Shown here in pieces: positions 40,435 to 50,138 of a DNA stretch of 64,000 nt. Position 1 is the stretch's first letter. The number at the start of each line of letters is the position of its first letter. Position numbers and translations under genes: made by a program. The notes below the pieces were generated by a model. That model made no database searches and had not been told where the DNA came from. It was given only the letters and a program-made list of their open reading frames with translations. The DNA is from Corynebacterium timonense (GTDB lineage: Bacteria; Actinomycetota; Actinomycetes; Mycobacteriales; Mycobacteriaceae), in NCBI RefSeq assembly GCF_900105305.1, contig NZ_LT629765.1:1178001-1242000 (forward strand), in the 5' to 3' direction.

Positions 40435-41220
40435 ATGCGAGTAGCGCTGTTTTCTACGTGTATCGGTGATGCCCTGTTCCCGGACGCGCACAAGGCGTCC
40501 GCGCTGGTGCTGACCCGCCTCGGTTTCGACGTCGTCGTGCCCGAGGGGCAGACCTGCTGCGGCCAGATGCACGTCAACACCGGGTACCAGCGCCAGGCGG
40601 TGCCAATCATCGAGACTTACGTCGACGCTTTTTCCGACCCCTCCATCGACTACGTCGTGGCGCCGTCTGGCTCCTGCGCCGGCGCCGTGCGCCACCAGCA
40701 CGAACGCCTCGCTTCGCGCTACGGCTCCCCCGGCCTCGCCCAGGCCGCCGCCGCCACCGCGAAGAAGACCTACGAGCTCACCGAGTTCATCGTCGACGTC
40801 GCCGGGACCACCGAGCTCGGCGCCTTCTTCCCTCACCGCGTCACCTACCACGAGTCCTGCCACTCCAAGCGCATCCTCGGCGTAGGCGAGCGCCCCTACC
40901 AGCTGCTGCGCAACGTCGACGGCCTCGAGCTCGTCGACCTGCCGTTGAAGGAAGAGTGCTGCGGCTTCGGCGGCACCTTCGCACTGAAGATGTCGGAGGT
41001 CTCCGCGGCGATGGTCGCCGACAAGGCCCGCCACATCAAGGAGTCCGAGGCGGAATACGTCACCGCCGGTGATTCCTCGTGCCTCATGAACATCGCCGGC
41101 GCGCTGAGCCGCCAGCACCTCGGCGTGCGCGCGCTTCATATCGCGGAGATCCTCGCCTCAACCAAGGACCACCCCTGGACCCCGACGTCCGCCGCATATT
41201 CGAGGGAGGCAATGCTGTGA
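40435..41220 (+). CDS. lutA: Lactate utilisation protein LutA (Fe-S oxidoreductase, CCG domains)
   Basis: 261 aa from ATG 40435, preceded by AAAAGGAAA. Two CCG domains: TCCGQMHVNTGY and ECCGFGGTFALKM, with CHSKR between. LutABC oxidises L-lactate to pyruvate. It overlaps lutB by four bases (GTGA). Confidence 0.92.
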   Translation: MRVALFSTCIGDALFPDAHKASALVLTRLGFDVVVPEGQTCCGQMHVNTGYQRQAVPIIETYVDAFSDPSIDYVVAPSGSCAGAVRHQHERLASRYGSPGLAQAAAATAKKTYELTEFIVDVAGTTELGAFFPHRVTYHESCHSKRILGVGERPYQLLRNVDGLELVDLPLKEECCGFGGTFALKMSEVSAAMVADKARHIKESEAEYVTAGDSSCLMNIAGALSRQHLGVRALHIAEILASTKDHPWTPTSAAYSREAML

Positions 41221-42734
41221 AAGTCATGCTGGGCCGGCCCACCATGCCGCCGCGCGCACAGGGCCCGAGCAACCTGCGCGGGGACACAGCGTTCCAAAAG
41301 AGAGCCCACATCGAGCTTGACGACGTCACAAAGAGGCGCAACCTCGCCTACGCCACCACCTCCATCCGGCGCAAGCGCCAGGGCGTCGTCGACGAGCTGG
41401 ACGACTGGGAGCAGCTGCGCGAGGCTGGCTCCACCATCAAGCGCGACGTGCTGGCGCGGCTTCCCGAGCTCCTCGAACAGTTCGAGGAGCAGGTCACCGC
41501 GCGCGGCGGCCACGTCCACTGGGCGCGGGATTCGCGCGAGGCCAACGACATCATCCGCTCCCTCGTCGAGGACACCGGCGAGACGGAGGTGGTGAAGATC
41601 AAGTCGATGGCCACCCAGGAGATCGCGCTCAACGAGGAGCTGGAAAAAGCCGGCATCCACGCCCAAGAAACGGACCTGGCTGAGCTCATCGTGCAGCTGG
41701 GCGACGACTTCCCCTCCCACATCGTGGTGCCCGCCATCCACCGCAACCGCGCCGAGATCCGCGACACGTTCGTGGAGAAGATGCCCACCGCCGACGAGTC
41801 GCTCACCAACGATCCAAAAGATCTGGCCGAGGCCGCCCGCATCTTCCTGCGCGAGCAGTTCATGAAGGCGAAGGTGGCCATCTCCGGCGCCAACTTCGGC
41901 ATCGCGGAGACCGGCACTGTCTCCATCGTCGAGTCCGAGGGCAACGGGCGGATGTGCCTGACGCTTCCGGAGACCCTGATCAGCGTCATGGGCGTCGAAA
42001 AGCTCCTGCCCTCCTTTGCCGACCTAGGGGTGTTCCTGCAGCTTCTGCCCCGCTCGTCAACCGGCGAGAGGATGAACCCCTACACCTCGCTGTGGTCGGG
42101 CGTGACGGAGGGCGACGGCCCGCGCAACTTCCACATCGTGCTGCTCGACAACGGCCGCACCGCCGCGCTCGCCGACGACATCGGCCGCGAGGCCCTGAAG
42201 TGCATCCGCTGCTCCGCGTGCCTCAACGTCTGCCCCGTCTACGAGCGCGCAGGCGGCCACTCCTACGGCTCGACCTACCCCGGCCCGATCGGGGCGATCC
42301 TTACCCCGCAGCTGACCGGCATGGACTCGGCGAGCGACCCGAACGCCACCCTGCCCTACGCCTCCTCGCTGTGCGGGCGCTGCGACGAGGTCTGCCCCGT
42401 GAAGATCCCCATCTCCGACATCCTCCTCGAGCTGCGCCACCGCAAGGTCGAGGACCACACCCCTTTCGTCGAGTCGAAGGCGTTTTCCGCCATCAGCCTC
42501 CTGTGGAGCACCCCAGCGCTGTGGGACAAGGCCGTGCGCGCGGTCGCGCTCGGGCGGGTGCTCGGCGGTTTCAACCGGCAGATCTCCACCCTGCCCGCCC
42601 CCATGTCGGCGTGGACGAACTACCGCGACGTCGCCGTCCCGCCGAAGAAACCGTTCCGCGCCTGGTGGGACAGCGAGGAAGCCCGCACGTTGCTCGACAG
42701 CGCCCGCCCCAGCAACACGAACGAGGAGAACTAG
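41217..42734 (+). CDS. lutB: Lactate utilisation protein LutB (LUD domain plus 4Fe-4S)
   Basis: 505 aa from GTG 41217 with GAGGGAGG eight bases upstream. N-terminal LUD domain ([37 protein letters not shown]) and C-terminal ferredoxin-like clusters [19 protein letters not shown] and [14 protein letters not shown]. Middle subunit of the LutABC complex. An upstream ATG at 41079 would lie inside lutA and is rejected. Confidence 0.93.
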   Translation: MKVMLGRPTMPPRAQGPSNLRGDTAFQKRAHIELDDVTKRRNLAYATTSIRRKRQGVVDELDDWEQLREAGSTIKRDVLARLPELLEQFEEQVTARGGHVHWARDSREANDIIRSLVEDTGETEVVKIKSMATQEIALNEELEKAGIHAQETDLAELIVQLGDDFPSHIVVPAIHRNRAEIRDTFVEKMPTADESLTNDPKDLAEAARIFLREQFMKAKVAISGANFGIAETGTVSIVESEGNGRMCLTLPETLISVMGVEKLLPSFADLGVFLQLLPRSSTGERMNPYTSLWSGVTEGDGPRNFHIVLLDNGRTAALADDIGREALKCIRCSACLNVCPVYERAGGHSYGSTYPGPIGAILTPQLTGMDSASDPNATLPYASSLCGRCDEVCPVKIPISDILLELRHRKVEDHTPFVESKAFSAISLLWSTPALWDKAVRAVALGRVLGGFNRQISTLPAPMSAWTNYRDVAVPPKKPFRAWWDSEEARTLLDSARPSNTNEEN

Positions 42735-42735
42735 C

Positions 42736-43368
42736 ATGGCACGCACCGCAAAGCAGGAGATCCTCTCCCGGGTCCGCGACGCGCTCGCGCTGTCCCACGC
42801 CCCCGCCCACGTCACCCCCGTCCGCGAGTACCGCACCGACTCCGCGCACGGCCCCGACGAGCTGCGCGAGATCCTCGTCGACCGGCTCGTGGACTACAAG
42901 GCCGAGGTGGTCGAGACCAGCGAGTCCGAGCTCGCCTCCGCGCTCGCCGAGGTGCTCCACGGCCGCGAGTGCTCCGACGTCGTCTACGCCCCGGGCCTAG
43001 ACAGCTCGCTTTTCGACGCCTTCACCGGCGCCCCTCGCCCCGACGACCCCACCTCCGACCCGCGCGATCTCGGCGACGTCGACGCGGTGGTCACCGATTC
43101 CCACGTCACCTGCGCCCAGACCGGCACCATCACGCTGCAGGCCAACGACGTCTGCGGGCGCCGGGCTCTGAGCCTCGTGCCGGACCGCCACGTGGTCATC
43201 GTGCGCGCGGATACCGTCGTCTACGGCGTGCCAGAGATGATAGAGCGCATCGACCCCGCGCGACCTGCCACGATGATCTCAGGCCCGTCCGCCACTTCGG
43301 ACATCGAGCTCGTGCGCGTCGAGGGCGTCCACGGCCCGCGCGACCTCATTGTGCTGGTGGTGTCCTAG
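42736..43368 (+). CDS. lutC: Lactate utilisation protein LutC (LUD domain)
   Basis: 210 aa from ATG 42736, one base after the lutB stop. LUD/YkgG fold: [22 protein letters not shown] and [24 protein letters not shown]. Completes lutABC; no lactate permease or LutR regulator is adjacent. Confidence 0.93.
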   Translation: MARTAKQEILSRVRDALALSHAPAHVTPVREYRTDSAHGPDELREILVDRLVDYKAEVVETSESELASALAEVLHGRECSDVVYAPGLDSSLFDAFTGAPRPDDPTSDPRDLGDVDAVVTDSHVTCAQTGTITLQANDVCGRRALSLVPDRHVVIVRADTVVYGVPEMIERIDPARPATMISGPSATSDIELVRVEGVHGPRDLIVLVVS

Positions 43369-43380
43369 GCGCGTCCGACA

Positions 43381-43422
43381 CAAAGTGGCCGGCCACCCCC
43401 GCGGGGGCGACCGACCACTTTG
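43381..43422. terminator. Bidirectional terminator after lutC
   Basis: A long hairpin: outer arms CAAAGTGG / CCACTTTG, middle CGG/CCG, inner CCCCCGC/GCGGGGG. It begins 12 bases after the lutC stop. The outer A/T pairs give U-rich ends on both strands. Confidence 0.8.
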
Positions 43423-43463
43423 CTGTCATTGTTTCCCGTGCCACGCTTTTCCAGCGCGCGCAC

Positions 43464-43502
43464 TATAAGTATGAGACACTGTTCCTAAAAAACAATGGAA
43501 CA
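43464..43502 (+). promoter_or_regulatory. Promoter and inverted repeat ahead of the secreted hydrolase
   Basis: TATAAG at 43464-43469 is a good -10. TGTTCC (43480-43485) and GGAACA (43497-43502) form a 6-bp inverted repeat with an 11-base A-rich spacer around the expected leader start, so it could be an operator. No regulator can be named. Confidence 0.4.
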
Positions 43503-43523
43503 AACCTGGAAAGGCCCGGCGCG

Positions 43524-45137
43524 TTGTCCACGAAACCCCCCGTAAAAACCTCCGTCTTCCTTCTCACCGCCACCGCGGTCGTCGCCGGCGCCCTCGCGCC
43601 GGCGGCCGCGGCAGACCCCGCGCCCCAGATCCGCTGGGAAGAATGCCCGGCCACCGTCACCGCCCCCGGCGCCCAGTGCGGCAGCTTTGACACGCCAATG
43701 CGTTACGACGACCCCGACGGCCCCACCGTCTCCATCGGCGTGATGAAGATCCCCGCCGCCAACCAGGCCGCGAAGCGCGGCGTTCTCTTCGGCAACCCCG
43801 GCGGGCCCGGCGGTGACGGCTACACCTACTTCGGCTCCCCCGAGGCCGGGTTCCAGTGGCCGCAAGAGATCATCGACGAGTGGGACCGCGTCATCGTCCA
43901 ACCGCGCGGCCTGCTGCACTCCACCCCGCTCGAGTGCAGCGCCCCGGAGCTGAACGACCTCTCCTCCGTCGCCCGCTTCCAGGCCGAGGGGCTGCTCAGC
44001 TCCGGCGCCCAGAGCCGCGCCGCCTGCCAGGGCCCCGTGCCCGGCTACGCGGAGACCATCACCACCGACACCAACGCCCGCGACTGGGAGGCCGCCCGCC
44101 GCGCGCTGGGCTACGACTCCATCTCCATTATGGGCCTGTCCTACGGCACCTACCTCGGCGCCGCCTACGCCACGCTCTTCCCCGCCACCACCGACCGCGT
44201 GGTGCTCGACTCCGCCATGGACCCCAACGCCCAGTGGCAGCAGCTCATGCGCGACCAGCAGGCCGGCTACGAGTCCGTGCTCAACGAGTACTTCGCGTGG
44301 GTCGCCGCCAACAACGCCACCTACGGCATGGGCGACACCCCGCTCAAGGCCTACCAGTACTGGTCGCGCCGCGTTGTGGAAGAGACCGGCACCAACCCGA
44401 CCGTGACGCCGCCGCCCGCCCGCGTTGGCGACCTGCCTCCCGGGCTCGAGTTCGCAGGGCAGGCCGGCGCCGACGTGCTCACCGCCACCGGCAAGGCGCG
44501 CGTCGAGGCCGAGGGCATTGTCAGCCGCCTGCTCAACCCCGGCGCCAACCAAGCCGCCTCCCCGCTGCTGACCAACACGCGCCTCATGCTCCCGCAGGCG
44601 GCCGCCTGGGACACCCTCGCGCGCATGACCAACGGCACCTTCGAGGCTCCGCAGGCCAGTGAGCCGCCCCAGGGGTTTGTTGACGAGCTCGCCGCCTCCA
44701 GCCTCGCCCTCATCAAGCTTCAGTCCGTGCAGATGTGCAACGAGAACGTCACTCCCGCCGACTACTCGCTCATCCCCGTAGCGCTGTGGAGCAACTTCGT
44801 CTCCGGCGACATCTTCACCGCCCCGAGCGCGCTCATCGGCTCGGGCGCCTACTGTTCCGGCGCCCAGCCCGTGACCGGCACAATCCCCCTCAGCGGCGCC
44901 GGGCTCAAAGTGCGCCCACTGCAGATCAACGCCACCAACGACCCGCAGACGCCCTACCACGGCCGCGGAACCATCGCCAACGCCATGGGCTCCCACCTAG
45001 TCACCGTTCACGGCCCCGGGCACGGCCACGTCGGCTTGGGCAACAAGGCCGTCGACCGCATCGTCGTGGACTACCTGCGCTCCGGCGAGGTCACCGTCTC
45101 GGACGCCCCCGGTTACTTCGAGGCCCTTGGCCAGTAA
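43524..45137 (+). CDS. Secreted alpha/beta hydrolase (tripeptidyl aminopeptidase type)
   Basis: 537 aa from TTG 43524; the frame upstream overlaps lutC and the terminator and is not coding. Sec signal peptide ending APAAAA-DP. GVLFGNPGGPGGDG is the oxyanion region, IMGLSYGTYLGAAYA the nucleophile elbow, and HGPGHGHVG the catalytic His; the C-terminal domain resembles the TAP C-terminal domain of Streptomyces tripeptidyl aminopeptidases (S33). It probably trims peptides outside the cell. Cys residues (QMCNENV, GAYCSGAQ) could form a disulfide. Confidence 0.85.
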   Translation: MSTKPPVKTSVFLLTATAVVAGALAPAAAADPAPQIRWEECPATVTAPGAQCGSFDTPMRYDDPDGPTVSIGVMKIPAANQAAKRGVLFGNPGGPGGDGYTYFGSPEAGFQWPQEIIDEWDRVIVQPRGLLHSTPLECSAPELNDLSSVARFQAEGLLSSGAQSRAACQGPVPGYAETITTDTNARDWEAARRALGYDSISIMGLSYGTYLGAAYATLFPATTDRVVLDSAMDPNAQWQQLMRDQQAGYESVLNEYFAWVAANNATYGMGDTPLKAYQYWSRRVVEETGTNPTVTPPPARVGDLPPGLEFAGQAGADVLTATGKARVEAEGIVSRLLNPGANQAASPLLTNTRLMLPQAAAWDTLARMTNGTFEAPQASEPPQGFVDELAASSLALIKLQSVQMCNENVTPADYSLIPVALWSNFVSGDIFTAPSALIGSGAYCSGAQPVTGTIPLSGAGLKVRPLQINATNDPQTPYHGRGTIANAMGSHLVTVHGPGHGHVGLGNKAVDRIVVDYLRSGEVTVSDAPGYFEALGQ

Positions 45138-45153
45138 CAACAACCCGTTTTCG

Positions 45154-45169
45154 CCCCGCCGACGCGGGG
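45154..45169 (+). terminator. GC stem-loop after the secreted hydrolase
   Basis: CCCCGC-CGAC-GCGGGG begins 17 bases after the stop codon, without a good T-run. Probable transcript end. Confidence 0.5.
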
Positions 45170-45191
45170 TGCTAGGGTTGTAATCCGTTGA

Positions 45192-45208
45192 CCGCCTCAG
45201 CGAGGCGG
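45192..45208 (+). other. Hairpin just upstream of tRNA-Arg
   Basis: CCGCCTC-AGC-GAGGCGG is a perfect 7-bp stem ending ten bases before the tRNA 5' end. It may be part of the tRNA precursor or a processing signal. Confidence 0.5.
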
Positions 45209-45217
45209 ACAGCGAAT

Positions 45218-45291
45218 GTCTTCGTAGCTCAGTGGATGAGAGCATCGGTTTCCGGTACCGAAGGTCGCAGGTTCGAATCCTGTCGGGGACA
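45218..45291 (+). tRNA. tRNA-Arg (anticodon CCG)
   Basis: 74 nt folding as a complete cloverleaf. Acceptor GTCTTCG pairs with CGGGGAC, D-stem GCTC/GAGC, anticodon stem TCGGT/ACCGA with loop TTCCGGT (anticodon CCG, reading CGG), T-stem GCAGG/CCTGT with loop TTCGAAT. Discriminator A; CCA is not encoded. It marks the left edge of the mobile region. Confidence 0.95.
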
Positions 45292-45298
45292 CGGTTGT

Positions 45299-45344
45299 CA
45301 TGAGTCTCGTCATGCTTGACGCATGAGTCGCGACATGCTGGACG
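45299..45344 (+). repeat. Two adjacent 23-bp direct repeats just after the tRNA
   Basis: CATGAGTCTCGTCATGCTTG and CATGAGTCGCGACATGCTGG (each followed by ACG) match at 20 of 23 positions and abut exactly. They begin seven bases after the tRNA. Such arrays occur as transposase- or recombinase-binding ends, but no element is recognisable next to them. Confidence 0.6.
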
Positions 45345-45361
45345 GACCGGCATCCCAGTTG

Positions 45362-46433
45362 GGTCAAGTCCACGGTGGTGGTGTATCTGCCTTTCGATAA
45401 GAACAAGCAGGATGACGGTGTCAGGGGCCGTCACGAGCTCGGTGCTGGCGTGGGCTCATGCAACCTCCTGAGTGGATTCGCCGGCATCAATGACGGTGGC
45501 TGTCATCATCGTTGTGGTCTGTTCCAGGCTGGTGAGCGACATGTAGCGTTTCTGTTGGATCCTTCTCACTCGTGTTGCTCGGCGAGTACCGCCCCGACCA
45601 GACGCACGACGGCGTCGCGGTTGGGGGCAATCCCCACGACGTCGGTGCGACGTCTGATCTCCCGGTTGAGCCTTTCAGTGGGGTTGTGTGACCACACCTT
45701 CGTCCACACCGCTTTCGGCGCGTTCGTAAACGCCAGCAGGTCGTCTAAGGATTCCTCCAGGTGAATGCGCCACATGGGGGAATTTCTGTTGGCAAAACTC
45801 GACAACGTCTCGGGCCTGGTCCCACACGGTGTGGGCGTCGGGTTGTTGGAAGATCGTGTGAAACATCGCCGACAATGTCGGCCACTTAAGTTTTCGGCAC
45901 CATCGATGATGAGGTTCTTCGCGAAATGGGTGCGGCACCGCTGCCAGGACGCATTGGCAAGCAATCACCCACAGCGGCCTGGATGCCCAGGTGGGCGTCA
46001 CTGGTGACCAGGTACACCTGATCCAGGCTGGAGTGGGCGGGGCTTTCAGGTCGCGGAAAAACCCGGTCCACGACGCGGCCGATTCGGCGGTGGCGACCTG
46101 CATACCACACAACTCCCGGTACCCGTCGGCGTTAACCCCGGTGGCCAGCAGCACGCTGGTTTTCACGACGCGCCCACCTTCACGCACTTCTCACTCGTCA
46201 GCGCGTCGCAGGAAACATAGAGGTAGGGGCCGGTGTCCAACGGGCGGGTGCGGAAGTTGTCGACCATCACGTCGAGTTCTTTGGCCATGTCAGACACCTG
46301 CGACTTCGATAGGTTGGTGATCCCGAGGGTGGCGACAAGGTCGTTCATGCGGCGGGTGGAGACCCCCTTGAGGTAGCAGGTGGCTACGACGGTAGCCAGG
46401 GCGCGTTCTGCTCTTAAGCGGCGCGGGGGCAAC
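45362..46433 (-). mobile_element. Old IS256-family copy, left part (3' two-thirds of transposase)
   Basis: Begins with the same end as the young copy (GGTCAAGTCCACGG then GTGGTGTATCTG) and aligns along its whole length with 46434-47490. Numerous small indels and substitutions break the transposase frame. It stops at GGGGCAAC, where the young copy is inserted. Further parts of the same element are at 47896-48167 and 52138-52264. No matching target duplication is seen at its outer ends (CCCAGTTG left, GAACCGAG right). Confidence 0.88.
45466..46433 (-). pseudogene. Decayed IS256-family transposase (C-terminal two-thirds)
   Basis: Pieces in different frames match the intact transposase at 46528-47766: RAERALATVVATCYLKGVS ... 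TGPYLYVSCDALT (46430-46190), then VKTSVLLATGVNADGYREL, then [17 protein letters not shown] near 45650. Several frameshifts, for example near 46180 and 45980, rule out a functional product. Its first third lies beyond the insertions, at 47896-48161. Confidence 0.88.
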
Positions 46434-47887
46434 GGTCAAGTCCACGGTGGTGGTGTATCTGCCTTCCGATATGAACAAGCAGGATGACGGTGTCAGGGGC
46501 CGTCACGAGCTCGGTGCTGGCGTGGGCTCATGCAACCTCCTGAGTGGATTCGCCGGCATCAATGACGGTGGCTGTCATCATCGTCTTGGTCTGTTCCAGG
46601 CTGGTTAGCGACATGTAGCGTTTCTGCTGGATCCAATCATCGTGTTGCTCGGCGAGTACCGCCCCGACCAGACGCACGACGGCGTCGCGGTTGGGGAAGA
46701 TCCCCACGACGTCGGTGCGACGTCTGATCTCCCGGTTGAGCCTTTCAGTGGGGTTGTTTGACCACACCTTCGTCCACACCGCTTTCGGCGCGTTCGTAAA
46801 CGCCAGCAGGTCGTCCAAGGATTCCTCCAGGTAATCCGCCACATGGGGGAACTTCTGCTGGCAAAACTCAATGACGTCTCGGGCCTGGTCCCACACGGCC
46901 TGGGCGTCGGGTTGTTGGAAGATCGTGTGAAACATCGCCGACAATGTCGGCCACTGGGTTTTCGGCACCATCGATGACAGATTCTTCGCGAAATGGGTGC
47001 GGCACCGCTGCCAGGATGCGTTGGGTAGGCAGTCACCCACAGCGGCTTGGATGCCTAGGTGGGCGTCGCTGGTGACCAGGTACACCTGATCCAGGCCCCG
47101 GGCTTTCAGGTCGCGGAAGAACCCGGTCCACGACGCGGCCGATTCGGCGGTGGCGACCTGCATACCAAGCAACTCCCGGTACCCGTCGGCGTTAACCCCG
47201 GTGGCCAGCAGCACGCTGGTTTTGACGACGCGCCCGCCTTCACGCACCTTCATCGTCAGCGCGTCGCAGGAAACATAGAGGTAGGGGCCGGTGTCCAACG
47301 GGCGGGTGCGGAAGTCTTCGACCATCACGTCGAGTTCTTTGGCCATGGTAGACACCTGTGACTTCGACAGGTTGGTGATCCCGAGGGTGGCGACAAGGTC
47401 GTTCATGCGGCGGGTGGAGACCCCCTTGAGGTAGCAGGTGGCTACGACGGTGGCCAGGGCGCGTTCTGCTCGTGAGCGGCGCTCCAACAACCAGTCGGGG
47501 AAGAATGATCCGTGGCGAAGTTTCGGGATTCTCACGTCGATGGTGCCCACGCGTGTGTCCAGGTCGCGGTGGCGGTAGCCGTTTCGGTGGTTGGTGCGGG
47601 TGTCGCTGACTGTGGCGTAGTCGGCCCCGCAGATGCTGTCTGCTTGGGTGGAGAGGATCTGGTTGATGAAGTCCTGCAGCATCTGACGCATCAGATCCGG
47701 GGATGCTTGGGCGAGCAGCTCATCAAGGTAGGCGGTCGGGTCGATATGATTGGGTCCAGCGGTCATCGCGTTGGTTCCTTTCGAGGAGATGTTGGAATTG
47801 ATTCGAAAGGTACTGCGGTGGCCGCCTCACACGTTCATGAGGTCCCTCACCGACAGTCACAGGTACACCACGCTAGCGGACGCAACC
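46434..47887 (-). mobile_element. Intact IS256-family insertion sequence nested in an older copy
   Basis: 1454 bp. Its two ends start GGT...GTCC and share GTGGTGTA(T/C)CTG at the same offset as imperfect inverted repeats. It is flanked by an exact 8-bp duplication GGGGCAAC (46426-46433 and 47888-47895), the duplication length expected for IS256. Removing it joins the two halves of the older transposase in register. Confidence 0.93.
46528..47766 (-). CDS. IS256-family transposase (MuDR-like DDE)
   Basis: 412 aa, full length. DDE residues lie in YLYVSCDALTMKV, VYLVTSDAHLGIQAAVG and [24 protein letters not shown], the last being the family signature. N-terminal DNA-binding part includes GADYATVSDTRTNHRNGYR and IPKLRHGSFFPDWLLERRSR. 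The frame has no disruption, so the element is probably able to move. The stop is 94 bp from the left end. Confidence 0.95.
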   Translation of the reverse strand: MTAGPNHIDPTAYLDELLAQASPDLMRQMLQDFINQILSTQADSICGADYATVSDTRTNHRNGYRHRDLDTRVGTIDVRIPKLRHGSFFPDWLLERRSRAERALATVVATCYLKGVSTRRMNDLVATLGITNLSKSQVSTMAKELDVMVEDFRTRPLDTGPYLYVSCDALTMKVREGGRVVKTSVLLATGVNADGYRELLGMQVATAESAASWTGFFRDLKARGLDQVYLVTSDAHLGIQAAVGDCLPNASWQRCRTHFAKNLSSMVPKTQWPTLSAMFHTIFQQPDAQAVWDQARDVIEFCQQKFPHVADYLEESLDDLLAFTNAPKAVWTKVWSNNPTERLNREIRRRTDVVGIFPNRDAVVRLVGAVLAEQHDDWIQQKRYMSLTSLEQTKTMMTATVIDAGESTQEVA

Positions 47888-47895
47888 GGGGCAAC

Positions 47896-48167
47896 CAGTC
47901 GGGGAAGAATGATCCGCGGCGAAGTTTCGGGATTTTTCACGCAGGTGGTGCCCACACGAAGGTCCAGGTCGCGGTGGCGGTAGCCGTTTCGGTGGTTGGT
48001 GCGGGTGTCGCTGACTGTGGCGTAGTCGGCCCCGCAGATGCTGTCTGCCTGGGTGGATAAGGATCTGGTTGATGACATCCTGCAGCATCTGACGCATCAG
48101 ATCCGGGGATGTGTGGGCGAGCAGCTCATCAAGGTAGGCGGTCGGGTCGATATGATTGGGTCCAGCG
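47896..48167 (-). mobile_element. Old IS256-family copy, middle part (transposase N-terminus)
   Basis: Aligns with the N-terminal coding part of the young copy (CAGTCGGGGAAGAATGATCC onward; protein QADSICGADYATVSDTRTNH in one frame) with small insertions, for example in the GGATAAGGATCTGG stretch. It ends at CCAGCG, the duplicated target of the IS21 element. Confidence 0.88.
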
Positions 48168-48931
48168 TGTTAGGACCACGTGTTTAGTAACGGTGTGGTG
48201 AGTATCGAGTAACGCCCGGGTGAGTATCGAGTAACACCCGGGCGTTTTGGGGTTTTGGTGGGGTTATTAGGCCAGTCGCATGTTGGTGCCTTCGAGTGTG
48301 ATGATTTCGGCGCCGGCGACGAGTCGGTTGAGGATGGATTCGGCGATGACGGCATCCGGGATGGATTTGTACCACTCGTCGGGTGTGAACTGGGATGTCA
48401 CGATGGTGGATCCGCGGGGTTCGCGCTCTGCGAGGATGTTGAGCAGTTGGTGTGCGGTAGCGGCATCGATTGGGGTGGTCAGGAAGTCGTCGAGGACTAA
48501 CACGTCTGTGTGGTGGAGGTCTTCGAGGAATGTGATGCGGGCTGGGTCGTCGTGTTTGAGCACGGCGAGGTGGTTGGAGAGTGTGTCGGTGCGGAAGAAG
48601 CGTGCGGAGTAGTCGTTTCGGCACGCCGCGGTGAGCAGTGCTTGGGCGAGGTAGGTCTTGCCGACGGAGGATTTGCCCAGGATGACAATGTTTTGTGCGC
48701 TTTGGCACCATCGGCAGTAAGCGAGTCGGGTGATTTGCTCTTTGTTGATGGTGCGGCCGGGCGTGTAAGTGATGTCTTCGATACAAGCATCGGGATTTGG
48801 CGATCGGGATGCTTTGAGCAGTTTGTTGACTCGCCTCTCACGCTTGGCCGCTACCTCTTTGTCGAGTGCGTAGAGCACTTTGTCGGAGAAGCTGGGCCCG
48901 ACCCCTGGAAAGTGGACACAGGGAATTGAAC

Positions 48932-49837
48932 TTATGCGGTCAGGGTGAGTTTACCGCAGGTGCGGTTTTCGTACTCGATGGGCGAGAGATAATCGCACCA
49001 TGAGTGTCTGCGTTTCTGGTTGTAGCGCACACACCAGGCGAAGACGTCCCGTCTGGCGTGCAGCATCGAGTCGAAGCATTTCCGGTTGTGCAGCACCTCG
49101 CGTTTCAATGTCGCGTTGAACGACTCCGCCAGCGCGTTGTCTGCGCTGGTTCCCACCGCCCCCATCGATTGGGTCACCCCTAGCATCGTGCATCGTGAGC
49201 GAAATGCCTTCGAGGTATAGACACTGCCGTGATCTGAATGAAAAATCGCTCCTTTCAGACTGCCCCGGGCGCGCCGCGCTGAGTCCAGCGCATCGATAAC
49301 CAGATCGACGCGCATGTGGCAAGCAATAGAAAATCCCACCAGCCTGCGGGAATAACAATCGATCACGGTGGCAAGATACATATTGCCGCCACCGGATACC
49401 GGCAGGTAGGTAATGTCGCCGACGAGCACGCGGTTCGGCGCCGGGGCATGAAACTGCCTGCGAACAAGATCCGAAAAAGACACTGCGGCCAGCATCTGCC
49501 ACGGTGGTGCGCACGCGGCGTTTCTTCGTCAAACCCCTGGATGCCCATGGCCTTCATGATGCGTGCAACGCGTTTGTGATTGACCACCGCATGCGCCCTC
49601 CGAATCAGGATCGTTCAACACCGCGGCGATGCGTTTGGCTCCGTAGAGTCCGTGTTCGTCGGTGAACACAGTGCGGATACGAGCACCAAGAACAGCATCG
49701 TCAACAACCTTTTGACGGCGCGCGGCCTGCGTGTTTTTCCACTTGTCATAGGAAGATCGCTGCACCTTCAGCACGTCGCACATCCGTGTGAGCGAAAACT
49801 CGGTGCGATGGTCCCAGATGAACGTGAAGCGGATCAC
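48932..49837 (-). pseudogene. Decayed IS3-family OrfB transposase
   Basis: Three frames carry successive parts: MCDVLKVQRSSYDKWKNTQ ... YGAKRIAAVLND (49837-49590), VNHKRVARIMKAMGIQGF (49585-49530), and the DDE domain RVLVGDITYLPVSGGG, IFHSDHGSVYTS, NALAESFNATLKRE (49440-48932). Catalytic residues remain but two frameshifts break the chain. Confidence 0.85.
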
Positions 49838-49845
49838 AAGCCCAT

Positions 49846-50138
49846 CTCTTTCGCCAAATACTGCGCCGCGGTGCGAAGGATATCTCGCTGTTGTTGAAGA
49901 AGCCGGTTGTGCTTCTCGAGTTGTCGGATCCGCTCTGAATCCGATGCTTTTCGGGCTCGAGCTGCGGCATCAATCGCGCGGGCTTTTTGCCCGTGCCATA
50001 GCGCTTGACCCAGGCAGCGAGACTGCCACGGTTAACACCGAGATCATGAGCAACCGAGTTAAGAGACACACCGTCTGTGTCTTCATACATCGCGACCGCG
50101 TCGCGCTTGAACTCCTCAGAGTAGGACTTACGAGGCAT
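49846..50138 (-). pseudogene. Decayed IS3-family OrfA
   Basis: ATG 50138 opens MPRKSYSEEFKRDAVAMYED ... VNRGSLAAWVKRYG, a normal HTH_38/OrfA start. The frame then shifts near 49975; the leucine-zipper part (RIRQLEKHNRLLQQQRDIL) follows in another frame. Confidence 0.8.

Noticed and set aside
47881..48240. Possible CRISPR-like repeats (GAGTATCGAGTAAC)
   Set aside because: Only two copies per end, at mirrored positions of an IS21 element; they are IS21 terminal repeats.
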